Below are positions 18,788-27,273 of a stretch of DNA of 64,000 nt, piece by piece. Made by a program: the position numbers and the translations under genes. The DNA comes from Kordiimonadaceae bacterium (GTDB taxonomy: Bacteria; Pseudomonadota; Alphaproteobacteria; Sphingomonadales; Emcibacteraceae), in NCBI GenBank assembly GCA_024236295.1, contig JACKKT010000007.1, positions 109,983-173,982 of the forward strand, written 5' to 3'. Below the pieces are notes generated by a model, which ran no database searches, was not told the DNA's origin, and saw nothing but the letters and a program-made list of their open reading frames with translations. The first letter of the stretch is position 1. Every line of letters starts with the position of its first letter.

Positions 18788-19376
18788 AAACATCATATCG
18801 GGTAGATTTTCCGACTATCTGGTGAGACGGCTTTCTAATCCCATTCATTGGTTCCGCCCGCATTGGCCATTTTAATACAACCCGTGATCTGGCGCAGGAG
18901 AGGGCAATTTCAAGCAGCTCTCGGGCATCCGGATCAGTGCCGACAATATTTCGGATCAAACGCATTTCTTTTTTCACAAGTGCTGATTTCTGTCTGGGCG
19001 GATGCATGGGGTCAATTAAAATAACTTCTGGTTTTAATGTAGGGAGCAGTTCTTTGGCGTCCCCATGAAGAAGCGTCATACGTCCAATAATTTCTGCATA
19101 TTGCTCATTTTCACCCATTGCCCGGTTGAGTCCGTCATGAAGCAAACTGTGTATATGGTCATTGCGTTCAATCAGTGTAACATGAGCACCCAGTGACGCC
19201 AGAAGGAATGCATCACGGCCAAGGCCGGCAGTCGCATCAATGACAGAAGGTATATAACCGCTTTTAAATCCAATCGCCTTTGGTAACGCTTGCTGCCGTC
19301 CCCCACCAAATTTCAGACGATGACCAACCGCCCCGCCGACAAAATCGCAAACTAGCTCTTCATTATTTTTTGACAT
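18774..19376 (-). CDS. rsmJ: 16S rRNA (guanine1516-N2)-methyltransferase RsmJ
   Basis: 200 residues, short for the family. The class I SAM-dependent methyltransferase motif I is DATAGLGRDAFLLASLG, the catalytic-type motif is DPMHPPRQKSALVKKEM, and KWPMRAEPM is near the C-terminus. These are diagnostic of RsmJ (formerly YhiQ). Last gene of the lptF-lptG-bcerS-DUF502-rsmJ run, overlapping the DUF502 gene by 14 bases at its start and recG by 14 bases at its end. Confidence 0.92.
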   Translation of the reverse strand: MSKNNEELVCDFVGGAVGHRLKFGGGRQQALPKAIGFKSGYIPSVIDATAGLGRDAFLLASLGAHVTLIERNDHIHSLLHDGLNRAMGENEQYAEIIGRMTLLHGDAKELLPTLKPEVILIDPMHPPRQKSALVKKEMRLIRNIVGTDPDARELLEIALSCARSRVVLKWPMRAEPMNGIRKPSHQIVGKSTRYDVFIRT

Positions 19377-20031
19377 TTTTTTTGGGCAGATCCTGTGGAT
19401 TTACAAGCCCTGCAGAAATAACATATTTTGCGCCCTGATCAGGGGTCATATCCAGATAAATCAGGTCTTTCTTAGGCACAAACAGTAAAAAGCCGGAAGT
19501 CGGGTTAGGGGTGGTTGGCAAAAATACATTGACCACTTCATCTTCAATTTTACCCTGAATTTCGCTTTTATTTTCTCCGGATACAAATGCAATCGCCCAA
19601 AGACCAGACCTCGGATATTCAACCAAAACCACATCACTGAAGCTCTTGCTATCCTGCGCAATAACTGTTTCAAATATCTGTTTTAAAGTGCTGTAAACGC
19701 TTCTGACGACAGGCATTCTGTCAACCAGTCTTTCACCAAAGCGGATAAGTGCCCTTCCAAAGAGGTTGGCGGTAAGTGCCCCCAGAATAACCAGAAACAA
19801 AAATAAAAATATCAATCCCAATCCGGGTATTGAAATGGGCTTAAGATATGTTTCAGGGTTATAGGCTGCAGGGATCAGTGGTTTAATGTGACTATCTACA
19901 AGAGAAATAAACCACCAGCCAATATAGACAGTAATTCCGATCGGTGATGCTACAACAAGTCCGGTCAGAAAATAATTTCTGATACGGTGAAAAAAGCCTA
20001 TTTTTCTGACGGGTTCATCTGTATCTGACAT
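19363..20031 (-). CDS. DUF502 family membrane protein
   Basis: 222 residues. Two membrane helices (about 15-38 and 65-88) and a C-terminal soluble beta domain. Signature: NYFLTGLVVASPIGITVYI, then RMPVVRSVYSTLKQIFETV and PNPTSGFLLFVPK. Function unknown; in many alphaproteobacteria a DUF502 gene sits beside recG and mfd, as here. Its ATG immediately follows the stop of the ceramide synthase gene, so it is co-transcribed with lipid genes in this genome. Confidence 0.9.
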   Translation of the reverse strand: MSDTDEPVRKIGFFHRIRNYFLTGLVVASPIGITVYIGWWFISLVDSHIKPLIPAAYNPETYLKPISIPGLGLIFLFLFLVILGALTANLFGRALIRFGERLVDRMPVVRSVYSTLKQIFETVIAQDSKSFSDVVLVEYPRSGLWAIAFVSGENKSEIQGKIEDEVVNVFLPTTPNPTSGFLLFVPKKDLIYLDMTPDQGAKYVISAGLVNPQDLPKKNVKK

Positions 20032-21180
20032 TTATAAATCTTTTTGATATAATCTGTATGTTTTATATTTCACGCAACCTATTGTCTCAAGCAATTTTGA
20101 GAGCCTTGTATTTTCTTCCAGTACCCATGAAAGTTCTGCTTCTTCGCATCCAACTGCGGTTGCTGTCAATCGGCATGCTTCAAAAAGTCCAAACGACATT
20201 ATACCGCTTAAACGACTGTTTTGATATTCTTTTCGGACCCCCATAAGCGGGACGCGAACGGTTTTAAAACTAGGGCTTATTTTTAACCGCCATAGCAGTT
20301 TAAAAATACCAAATGGAAACAGTTTGCCGTCCAGATCTCGGATAATTTCATTGATATTGGGCAGGGTAACCATCATTGCCTGTGGAACACCATCAATTTC
20401 GGCAATATAGGTAAAATCCTCGCGGATAATCATTTTTAATTCCTTAACCGCATGATCAAGTTCCGCCTCTGTAAAGGGGATATATTTCCAGTTGTCAATC
20501 CAGGCATCATTAAAAATATCAAGGATAATTTTCAATTCTTCTTCATATTTATCCATATTGATGGGACGAAATTTTACCTGTCCTTTTTCAACAGCGCGAT
20601 CAACAAGTTTTTGGATGACAGGGGGCAAAATCGGTTTGCTGATATCAAGAGTATATGCCCATGTGTCCTTTATTTTTTTAAAACCTGCACCATTGACCAG
20701 CTTTTCAAAATAAGGTCGGGCATGCCCCATAAGAAGCCTTGGCGGGGTATCAAAACCGTCGACCAGCATGCCGGTTTCTTCATTGATCGAAAGATTGAAG
20801 GGGCCGATAGCTTCGACCATGCCTTTTTCCTTCAGCCAGTTGCAGGCTGTTTTAAAAAGAGCATCGGCAACGTCCTGATCGTCAATGCAATCGAAATAAC
20901 CGTAATGCCCTGTTTTAATATTGTGATATTGCGGAACCAGTTCGTCAATCTGTGCGCTAATTCGCCCGACCGGTTTGCCGTCTTTATAAGCAATCCAGAG
21001 CTTTACTTCCGCATGTTCAAAAAACGGGTTCTTTTTTTCATCAATAGCATCCAGCCGTTCCATGATAAGAGGCGGAACCCAGTTTGGCTCATCTGCATAT
21101 ATATCCCAAAGCAGTTTTACAAAAACTTTGCGGTCTTCTTTTGTCTTCGCTTCTTTTATTTCTATGTTAGCGAGTGTCAT
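20032..21180 (-). CDS. bcerS: Probable bacterial ceramide synthase (GNAT-type acyltransferase)
   Basis: 382 residues, a double-GNAT-like fold. Family features: LWDIYADEPNWVPPLIMERLD near the N-terminus, FFEHAEVKLWIAYKDGKPVGRI (first GNAT core), PFNLSINEETGMLVDGFDTPP, and the C-terminal GCEEAELSWVLEENTRL. In Caulobacter a protein of this family acylates sphinganine-type bases to ceramide. The general family also includes unassigned acetyltransferases, so the specific call rests on its position next to spt, acpR, cerR and the acyl-activating gene. Follows lptG after 18 bases. Confidence 0.8.
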   Translation of the reverse strand: MTLANIEIKEAKTKEDRKVFVKLLWDIYADEPNWVPPLIMERLDAIDEKKNPFFEHAEVKLWIAYKDGKPVGRISAQIDELVPQYHNIKTGHYGYFDCIDDQDVADALFKTACNWLKEKGMVEAIGPFNLSINEETGMLVDGFDTPPRLLMGHARPYFEKLVNGAGFKKIKDTWAYTLDISKPILPPVIQKLVDRAVEKGQVKFRPINMDKYEEELKIILDIFNDAWIDNWKYIPFTEAELDHAVKELKMIIREDFTYIAEIDGVPQAMMVTLPNINEIIRDLDGKLFPFGIFKLLWRLKISPSFKTVRVPLMGVRKEYQNSRLSGIMSFGLFEACRLTATAVGCEEAELSWVLEENTRLSKLLETIGCVKYKTYRLYQKDL

Positions 21181-21198
21181 TAAAAGTCCTTTTTTTAA

Positions 21199-22329
21199 TT
21201 ATTCTTCTGTTAACAGGATGAAGCTTACCCCGGCAAGCCCGAATAACAGGAAGGGGAGCCACGCGGCAACGATCGGCGGAACCGCTCCATATTGTCCCAA
21301 GGCAATAAACAGATTATTGACCACAAAAAACCCAAAGCCCATGGAAAGGGTGATTAATATCCGCCCAAGCAGATTGCCCCCACGATGAAGACCAAAAGCG
21401 GCAAGCCCGGCAAGCAGTGGCATTAATAATGTACTTAAAGGGGATACAAATTTTTGATAAAGCATGGTTCTTAGATTTGCCGTATCATGCCCTTCAGATT
21501 GGAGCTGGCTGATGGCACGGCGCAGGCGGGGAAGATTAACTTGATCAGCGACTATCGCTAGCGATATAAACCGTTCAGGCGGAATAGTCGTAATCCAGTC
21601 CATATTTTCCAATACATTTATTCTCAGAGTTCTCAGATCAAAGTTAATAACTCCATATAGCTTCCAGCTATCATTTCTGTAAACGGCAAAATCAGCTTTT
21701 ATGATATTTGTAATGTTTTTATCCTGATCTCTTATATATTGCGTAACCTGATCAAGTAGCAATATGCTACCGTTTCTGTTGGCGCTTTCCGCTTTAACTA
21801 AATTTTGTCCATCGGTGACCCAGGTATCATAAACAGAATCAGGGGCCGGTGGAATATCAGCGGCAAAATTATTGGCTTCCCAGTTTCTAAGTTCAGCACG
21901 TGCATGCACGGTAACCATTTCTGAAAATACAAAATTCACAGCACCGATCAGAAGTGAAACTGCCATCAGCGGTACCAGTATCCGAAAGGCTGACCAGCCT
22001 GCTGTCTTCATAATAACAATTTCACTATTAACATTGAGCACCGATAGAGTAAGTATCGATGACAGAAGAGCAACAAAGGGTGAAAATAATGAAATCAGAT
22101 GAGGACTGCGCAGGGTGACATATCGCCATAAATCGGCATAGACAGCGCCTTCGCCAGCAAGAATTTCATCTGACTTGGCCAGAAGGTCAAGCATTTGTAA
22201 TGTTGCGATAAGACCGGCAAGAATTATGACATAGCGAACGGCAAAGATTTTTGCCAGATAAACATCCATACTTCCAGGGCTAAATATTTTACCGAAATGC
22301 CCGCCATAGCTCATCACCCGCTCAACCAT
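21199..22329 (-). CDS. lptG: LptG-type permease (YjgP/YjgQ family)
   Basis: 376 residues. Three N-terminal membrane helices, a periplasmic beta-jellyroll of about 180 residues, and three C-terminal helices: the architecture of LPS-export ABC permeases. Sequence marks: SMDVYLAKIFAVRYVIILAG, the LRSPHLISLFSPFVALLSSI loop and a C-terminal NNLFIALGQYGAVPPIVAAW. With LptF and the LptB ATPase (not in the window) it moves lipid from the inner membrane to the periplasmic bridge. Overlaps the lptF stop by one base (TAATG). The downstream neighbour is ceramide synthase rather than lptD-surA-pdxA. Confidence 0.93.
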   Translation of the reverse strand: MVERVMSYGGHFGKIFSPGSMDVYLAKIFAVRYVIILAGLIATLQMLDLLAKSDEILAGEGAVYADLWRYVTLRSPHLISLFSPFVALLSSILTLSVLNVNSEIVIMKTAGWSAFRILVPLMAVSLLIGAVNFVFSEMVTVHARAELRNWEANNFAADIPPAPDSVYDTWVTDGQNLVKAESANRNGSILLLDQVTQYIRDQDKNITNIIKADFAVYRNDSWKLYGVINFDLRTLRINVLENMDWITTIPPERFISLAIVADQVNLPRLRRAISQLQSEGHDTANLRTMLYQKFVSPLSTLLMPLLAGLAAFGLHRGGNLLGRILITLSMGFGFFVVNNLFIALGQYGAVPPIVAAWLPFLLFGLAGVSFILLTEE

Positions 22330-23552
22330 TAGCTTGATGTCCTAGCGCGTTTAAATAGTTTGGTGAAAAATTCGACGATGACATCCGACACCAGTTCAAG
22401 AGTTCGCAGTGGCACCCCACCAACAGTATAGGCTCCAATGTAATAGAGCCTTGCCGTGACAGCAATGAATACTATGGTGGGCAACCAAATAGTTAGCCAC
22501 GGACTAAAGCTGCCATCAGCAGCAAAATCAAGGCCGAACTCAAGGACTTTATGGTAAAGAAGCAGAATAAAAACGCCCACGGAAATGCCGAGTGCTCTGC
22601 CGGATCTTTTGGCAACCAGCCCTAATGGCACAGCAAGAAAAGGGACTATTAAAATGGATAATGCCCGGGCAATACGGGAATGAAGTGTAGCAATGATGGC
22701 TGTATTACCGCTATGTCTTTGTTGCCATAGTTCATAAAATGTCATTTCTGCTGCATCATCACCGCGGTTTCTGAACTGTTCAAACATTGGCACTTCCAGA
22801 GGCAGATCATGCATATCAAAATTCAAAATGCGTGGCCTGTTCTGGCTTGTGTCAAAGTCAATCAGTGTCCCGTCAAAGAGCCTTAAAATAATATATTTTT
22901 GATCCGGTGAGGCATAAAAGCTGCCTTTTTTTGCACTGACTGAATATATATGCCCATCGGGCTCTTCCTTCTGTGCAAAAATATCAAGAAGCTCACGCCC
23001 AGAATTCTGTGATTCCTCAATACGCAGTGTCAATCCTTTTCCCAGATTGGTGAACTCATTGGATTTAATCGCGGCACCAAGGGCACCACTTCGAACATCA
23101 AAAATCAATTCTTCATAGGCATATTTGGTATAGGGCTGGACAAAACCGACAACAAGTATGTTAATTAACAAAAGCAATATAGCGAGTAAAATTGGCATTA
23201 ATAATAATCGGTGAAGACTAATTCCGCAGGAAAGAAATGCATCAAGTTCACTGCTTAGGGCGAATTTTCGAATGGCCAGTAAAACCCCGAGAAACATAGC
23301 TAACGGAATCACCAGGGTAAGATATTGTGGCATTAAATTACCCAGCATCTGCCAGACCACATCGATAGGCCCCCCCTGATTAATGACAAAGTCGAACAGG
23401 GAAAGCATTTTTTCAAGCAAAAGCAGTAGCGCAGAAATACCCAAAGTGGCCACCAGAGGCACAATCGTACTTTTTAGAACATAAAAATCAATTTTGTTAA
23501 ACATAAATGGGGCTTTGCCTGATAATTGCCTTGTGTTCTTTCTATAGCTCAT
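22329..23552 (-). CDS. lptF: LptF-type permease (YjgP/YjgQ family)
   Basis: 407 residues from the first ATG. By homology the start may be the ATG at 23504 (MFNKIDFYVLKSTIVPLVA), because the 16 residues before it are polar and not typical of the family. Architecture as LptG: helices near the N-terminus, a periplasmic domain with the SVSAKKGSFYASPDQ beta segment, and C-terminal helices. Conserved RIARALSILIVPFLAVPLGL near 290-310. First gene of the operon, divergent from the ceramide-kinase-like gene. It could serve LPS, sphingolipid or both. Confidence 0.92.
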   Translation of the reverse strand: MSYRKNTRQLSGKAPFMFNKIDFYVLKSTIVPLVATLGISALLLLLEKMLSLFDFVINQGGPIDVVWQMLGNLMPQYLTLVIPLAMFLGVLLAIRKFALSSELDAFLSCGISLHRLLLMPILLAILLLLINILVVGFVQPYTKYAYEELIFDVRSGALGAAIKSNEFTNLGKGLTLRIEESQNSGRELLDIFAQKEEPDGHIYSVSAKKGSFYASPDQKYIILRLFDGTLIDFDTSQNRPRILNFDMHDLPLEVPMFEQFRNRGDDAAEMTFYELWQQRHSGNTAIIATLHSRIARALSILIVPFLAVPLGLVAKRSGRALGISVGVFILLLYHKVLEFGLDFAADGSFSPWLTIWLPTIVFIAVTARLYYIGAYTVGGVPLRTLELVSDVIVEFFTKLFKRARTSS

Positions 23553-23717
23553 TTATGGCTAAGTATATTTATATTTTAATATTTAAAAACCGTATTGTAG
23601 AAAATAATGTCTAAAAAATAAACGTTTTTTGCTTATGACGAAACTTTATGGTCAATATTGGGCAAAAATATTTATTATTGTGTCAGATAAGATATTGATT
23701 ATTGAAAAATACAGAAG

Positions 23718-24701
23718 TTGACTGGGATAACTAAGTTGGATTTGATTGCTATTTTGAGTAGCCCTGACTCATTTCATAATAAAAGTGAAATGGATAAAAT
23801 CAGGAATATCATTAAAGAGGAAGGTTCAGGAATAATTCACTATGAGGTGAAGAATTTTGCTGATATTGGTGAGGCTTTGTCCAGATTCCGGCAATGTAAA
23901 GTAAAAGCTATCATCATTGTTGGTGGGCAGGCTTTATCGTCAGCGACTTTTGAATATTTAATTGATAAAAAGCCTTTCGGTGAGACTCAAATCCCGATTT
24001 CTGTTCTTTCCGGTGATGACGAAAGATTTATTGCTCAAAGTTTTGGTGCCACGTCAAACCATGCCCATCAGGACCTCAAGAATATCCTTAGAAAACATAA
24101 AACAGGGCGTCTTTTGGATCACATTGTGAAAACGCCTCTGATCAAAGTGGAAGGGGTAATGCATGTTGGTAAATTATATGGACTTTATTTTTGTACCGGG
24201 GAAATTGTCAGCAGAAAATCCCTTTTTCAGAGAACATTGCATAGAACCGGTATTCGGCACGTCATTCAAAATTATACAACAATCATTTCTCTACTTTATA
24301 AAGCTTACATCAGTTCAAGACGCTCGGATGATATTAATGATATGATCCGCATAAACAGAAACCAAAGAGGGGCAGTAGTAGGGCGCTATTTTATGGTTTT
24401 GCTCAGCAGTCTGGACTGGATTTTCCTTGGGACCAAACTACCACATAGGCATAAGGCAAATAGTCTGAATTTCTTAAGTGTGGAAAATACAAAAGATGCC
24501 ATTATGAGTACAGGAAAAAGAATGTTAAAAGGCAGCTACGGTGAAAGAATGCTTCCCGGCCATGTTATGGCTGAAATTGAACATGCAAGGCTTGTTTTTA
24601 ATAAGAAATTTGTCGTTGACGGCTGTTTTTATGAAACGGGTTCAAGCGGTGAACTGCTTATTTCCGCCGCAGAGGACTTAACATTTATACGTATAGATTA
24701 G
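23718..24701 (+). CDS. cerK: Probable bacterial ceramide kinase (diacylglycerol-kinase-like)
   Basis: 327 residues from TTG 23718 (a second TTG at 23736 is possible). The fold resembles diacylglycerol kinase catalytic domains: IIIVGGQALSSATFEYL at 66-82 takes the place of the usual GGDGT loop, and LSGDDERFIAQSFGA takes the place of the GTxNDxA segment. The C-terminal half is beta-rich with GELLISAAEDLTFIRID at the end. The altered GGDGT loop is what I would expect of the divergent bacterial ceramide kinase (CpgB) described in Caulobacter. The gene sits between the spt and bcerS operons and overlaps the spt 3' end by 4 bases. A related lipid kinase is the alternative. Confidence 0.7.
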   Translation: MTGITKLDLIAILSSPDSFHNKSEMDKIRNIIKEEGSGIIHYEVKNFADIGEALSRFRQCKVKAIIIVGGQALSSATFEYLIDKKPFGETQIPISVLSGDDERFIAQSFGATSNHAHQDLKNILRKHKTGRLLDHIVKTPLIKVEGVMHVGKLYGLYFCTGEIVSRKSLFQRTLHRTGIRHVIQNYTTIISLLYKAYISSRRSDDINDMIRINRNQRGAVVGRYFMVLLSSLDWIFLGTKLPHRHKANSLNFLSVENTKDAIMSTGKRMLKGSYGERMLPGHVMAEIEHARLVFNKKFVVDGCFYETGSSGELLISAAEDLTFIRID

Positions 24702-25906
24702 CTTAGAACGTTTAGTTTTTTGCCTACGGCAATAAATTTTTCCAGCATATAGTCTATTTGCACAAATGAATGTGCTGCAGAAAGGCTGCACCGCATAAGA
24801 TTAAGGCCGTTTGGTGTCGCCGGCGGTACAGCAAGATTTACATAAACGCCTTCTTTCATCATGTTTTGCCAGTAGCCTATGGCTGTTTGCTTGTCATCAA
24901 TGATGATGGCCGCAATCGGGCTTTCTCCTGTTGTTCCCATATTAAATCCGGCATTCGCAAGGCCTTTATTAAGCCGCATGGAATTTTCAAGCAATTTTAC
25001 TCTTAAATTACTGTCTTTAATAAGTTCCAATGCTTTTGTAGCTGATGCAACTACCGATGGGGGAAGGGATGCTGTAAAGACATAGGGACGACAAACCAGC
25101 CTTAAAGTTTCAAATTTAGGATGATTTGAAACACAATATCCGCCAACAGTGCCAACGCTTTTGCTGAATGTACCGACAGTGAAGTCCACAAGGTGTTCAA
25201 CATTTTGCTCCTGCGCTACGCCGCGACCGGTTTTACCAAAAACCCCGATTGAATGGGCTTCATCAACTAAAACAAAGGCATCATGTTTTTTTGCAGCTGT
25301 TGCCAGTTCCTTAATAGGTGCCTGATCACCAAGCATACTGTAAACGCCTTCTATAACAACCAGTATTCCGGCATCTGGATCTTTCCGCCTTATTCGGGCA
25401 AGACGTTTTTCAAGATCTTCAGGATTATTATGTGCAAAACGGACGACTGTTGCATTTCCCATGGCACAGCCATCATAAATACTTGCATGACTGTCTGCAT
25501 CAATCACCACATAATCTTTTGGCCCGGCCACAGTTGAAATGACCCCCAGATTTGCCTGGTAACCCGTTGAAAAAACAATGGCATGATCGGCGTCATAGAA
25601 ATCTTTCAGCGTTTCCTCAAGTTTTTTATGACCGTAATAAGTTCCGTTTAAAACTCGTGAACCCGTTGTTCCTGTACCAAAATTTCTTAAGGCATCCTCG
25701 GCTGCCATAATACATTCCTGATTATAAGTCATGCCCATATAGTTGTTGGTGCCGGCAAGTATAGTTTTTTTTCCATTAATGATAGCTTCGGTCGGAGAAA
25801 TCACGGCATCCATACTTACCGTGAAGGGATTTAAATCTCCACCTTCGGCAAGTTTTTTATACTCAGTAATTATGTTATCGAATTTATCAAAAAGATCATG
25901 GGTCAT
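24698..25906 (-). CDS. spt: Serine palmitoyltransferase
   Basis: 402 residues of the alpha-oxoamine synthase family; condenses L-serine with a fatty acyl thioester to 3-ketosphinganine, the first step of sphingolipid synthesis. PLP lysine K249 in GTFSKSVGTVGG; D215 and H218 in LVDEAHS; His140 in DADSHASIYDG; GTGTTGSRVLNGT at 78-90. Family members include KBL, BioF and HemA; the neighbouring acyl carrier protein, reductase, acyl-activating enzyme and ceramide synthase decide for Spt. Last gene of the minus-strand operon 24698-29010. Confidence 0.9.
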   Translation of the reverse strand: MTHDLFDKFDNIITEYKKLAEGGDLNPFTVSMDAVISPTEAIINGKKTILAGTNNYMGMTYNQECIMAAEDALRNFGTGTTGSRVLNGTYYGHKKLEETLKDFYDADHAIVFSTGYQANLGVISTVAGPKDYVVIDADSHASIYDGCAMGNATVVRFAHNNPEDLEKRLARIRRKDPDAGILVVIEGVYSMLGDQAPIKELATAAKKHDAFVLVDEAHSIGVFGKTGRGVAQEQNVEHLVDFTVGTFSKSVGTVGGYCVSNHPKFETLRLVCRPYVFTASLPPSVVASATKALELIKDSNLRVKLLENSMRLNKGLANAGFNMGTTGESPIAAIIIDDKQTAIGYWQNMMKEGVYVNLAVPPATPNGLNLMRCSLSAAHSFVQIDYMLEKFIAVGKKLNVLS

Positions 25907-25930
25907 GGGATATGTTTTTTCCGCTAAAAA

Positions 25931-26185
25931 TTAATTTTCTTCATCAAGAATTCTTTTTATGGCTTCGGCGACCTGTCCAACGGTTTCAAGGTCAGGAAGT
26001 ATATTAAGCGGTACAGTCACATCAAAATGATCTTCAATGGCTGCTAGCATATCCATAACTGAAAGAGAATCCAGCTCGAGATCAGAGGCAAAAGTGGTAT
26101 CGGCGGTTATAGTAACGCCCTTTTTATTGAACGGGGCCACAAGCTCGCAAATCTGATCTAAAATTTCTGTAGTATCAAGTGTCAT
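25931..26185 (-). CDS. acpR: Acyl carrier protein of the sphingolipid locus
   Basis: 84 residues. The phosphopantetheine attachment motif is LELDSLSVMDML with Ser40. Acidic and helical, as in other ACPs, but distinct from FabF-linked AcpP (which has DSLDTVEL). In Caulobacter a specialised ACP of this kind delivers the acyl chain to Spt. The gene is 24 bases upstream of spt. Holo-ACP synthase AcpS is also encoded in this window (49051-49458). Confidence 0.9.
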   Translation of the reverse strand: MTLDTTEILDQICELVAPFNKKGVTITADTTFASDLELDSLSVMDMLAAIEDHFDVTVPLNILPDLETVGQVAEAIKRILDEEN

Positions 26186-26253
26186 CTTTGTACCTTTGTT
26201 TCGGGTGGCTAACTTACAGAATATGTATGTTAAAATCTATTAGAAAATGCGCA

Positions 26254-27186
26254 TTATATATATTCGTTCTTTTTGTACCAGTCGAGTGTTTGTTTTAAAC
26301 CTTCTTCTAAATCATACCTTATCTTATTTTTGTCAATTGGGAATTCCATGAGTGGATTACAGACCCAGTCTGGATGGCATATTTCATTTACCTTTTTTGC
26401 AGAAAGCATAGGTGGATATCCAAATATACGTCCACTTATGCTGTTTAAATGGCCAGTAGATTTTAAGAGAAATTTGGGTGATGTGATTTTTATAGGTGAT
26501 ACTTGCATGATTGATGCAGCGGTATTGTAAAAATATTCATGCGTATAACCGCCCTGTTGACCATCGCCAATCTCAAGGATTTGATTAAAAAACTGATTAT
26601 TTTCAAATGTTGAAATAATTGAATTAACCAGATCACTCACATGTATCCAGGAAACACGATTATTACGATTGGCCGGAAATATGGCGAGACCAGACTTTAA
26701 CATTTTAAATATTTTTAGGGTTTCAGTATCTCCGGGGCCATAAATTCCTGGAGGTCTGATAATAGTCCAGTTTAATGATAAAGAATTATTTTTAATAGCT
26801 TCTTCACCCATAAATTTACTAAAGGCGTAGTCTGATAAATGGGGTTCACGTGCTGCAAGTGATGAGATTTGAATGAAATGCTTCGGTTTGCAATCAGGAT
26901 TTATGGCGTTCAGAAGATTTGATACGGAAACTGAGTTTGCTTCTAAAAAGTCTTGTTTATTCATAGCTTTAACCAAACCAGCAACATTTATAATAATGTC
27001 TGCATCCTTACAAAGTTCTATGAGTGCGGACTGATCCCCAAGATCAGCATTTATCCATTTTACATTATCAATCTGTTGCTGTGGACGACGTGTAAGGGCG
27101 CTTACATGATATCCTCTGGCGAGCATATCTTTTAACAGATGTCCACCAACAAAGCCCGTAGCGCCTGTTAGAGCAATTTTTTTCAC
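26254..27186 (-). CDS. cerR: NAD(P)-dependent epimerase/dehydratase, probable ceramide reductase
   Basis: 310 residues, extended short-chain dehydrogenase. Rossmann motif TGATGFVGGHLL at 7-18; active site S108/S109 and Y120-x3-K124 (DYAFSKFMGEE); RPPGIYGPGD substrate loop. In the Caulobacter ceramide locus the equivalent gene (cerR) is needed for reduction of the 3-keto intermediate. Placed between the carrier protein and the acyl-activating gene. AT-richer than its neighbours. The substrate assignment rests on context; the fold assignment is firm. Confidence 0.8.
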   Translation of the reverse strand: MKKIALTGATGFVGGHLLKDMLARGYHVSALTRRPQQQIDNVKWINADLGDQSALIELCKDADIIINVAGLVKAMNKQDFLEANSVSVSNLLNAINPDCKPKHFIQISSLAAREPHLSDYAFSKFMGEEAIKNNSLSLNWTIIRPPGIYGPGDTETLKIFKMLKSGLAIFPANRNNRVSWIHVSDLVNSIISTFENNQFFNQILEIGDGQQGGYTHEYFYNTAASIMQVSPIKITSPKFLLKSTGHLNSISGRIFGYPPMLSAKKVNEICHPDWVCNPLMEFPIDKNKIRYDLEEGLKQTLDWYKKNEYI

Positions 27187-27273
27187 AATTTGTTATTCCT
27201 AAATAAGAAAACGCCAATCTTTATCTTATATAAGATTAGCGTTTTGATATCTCTTTCGTCAATCTGCTTATTT

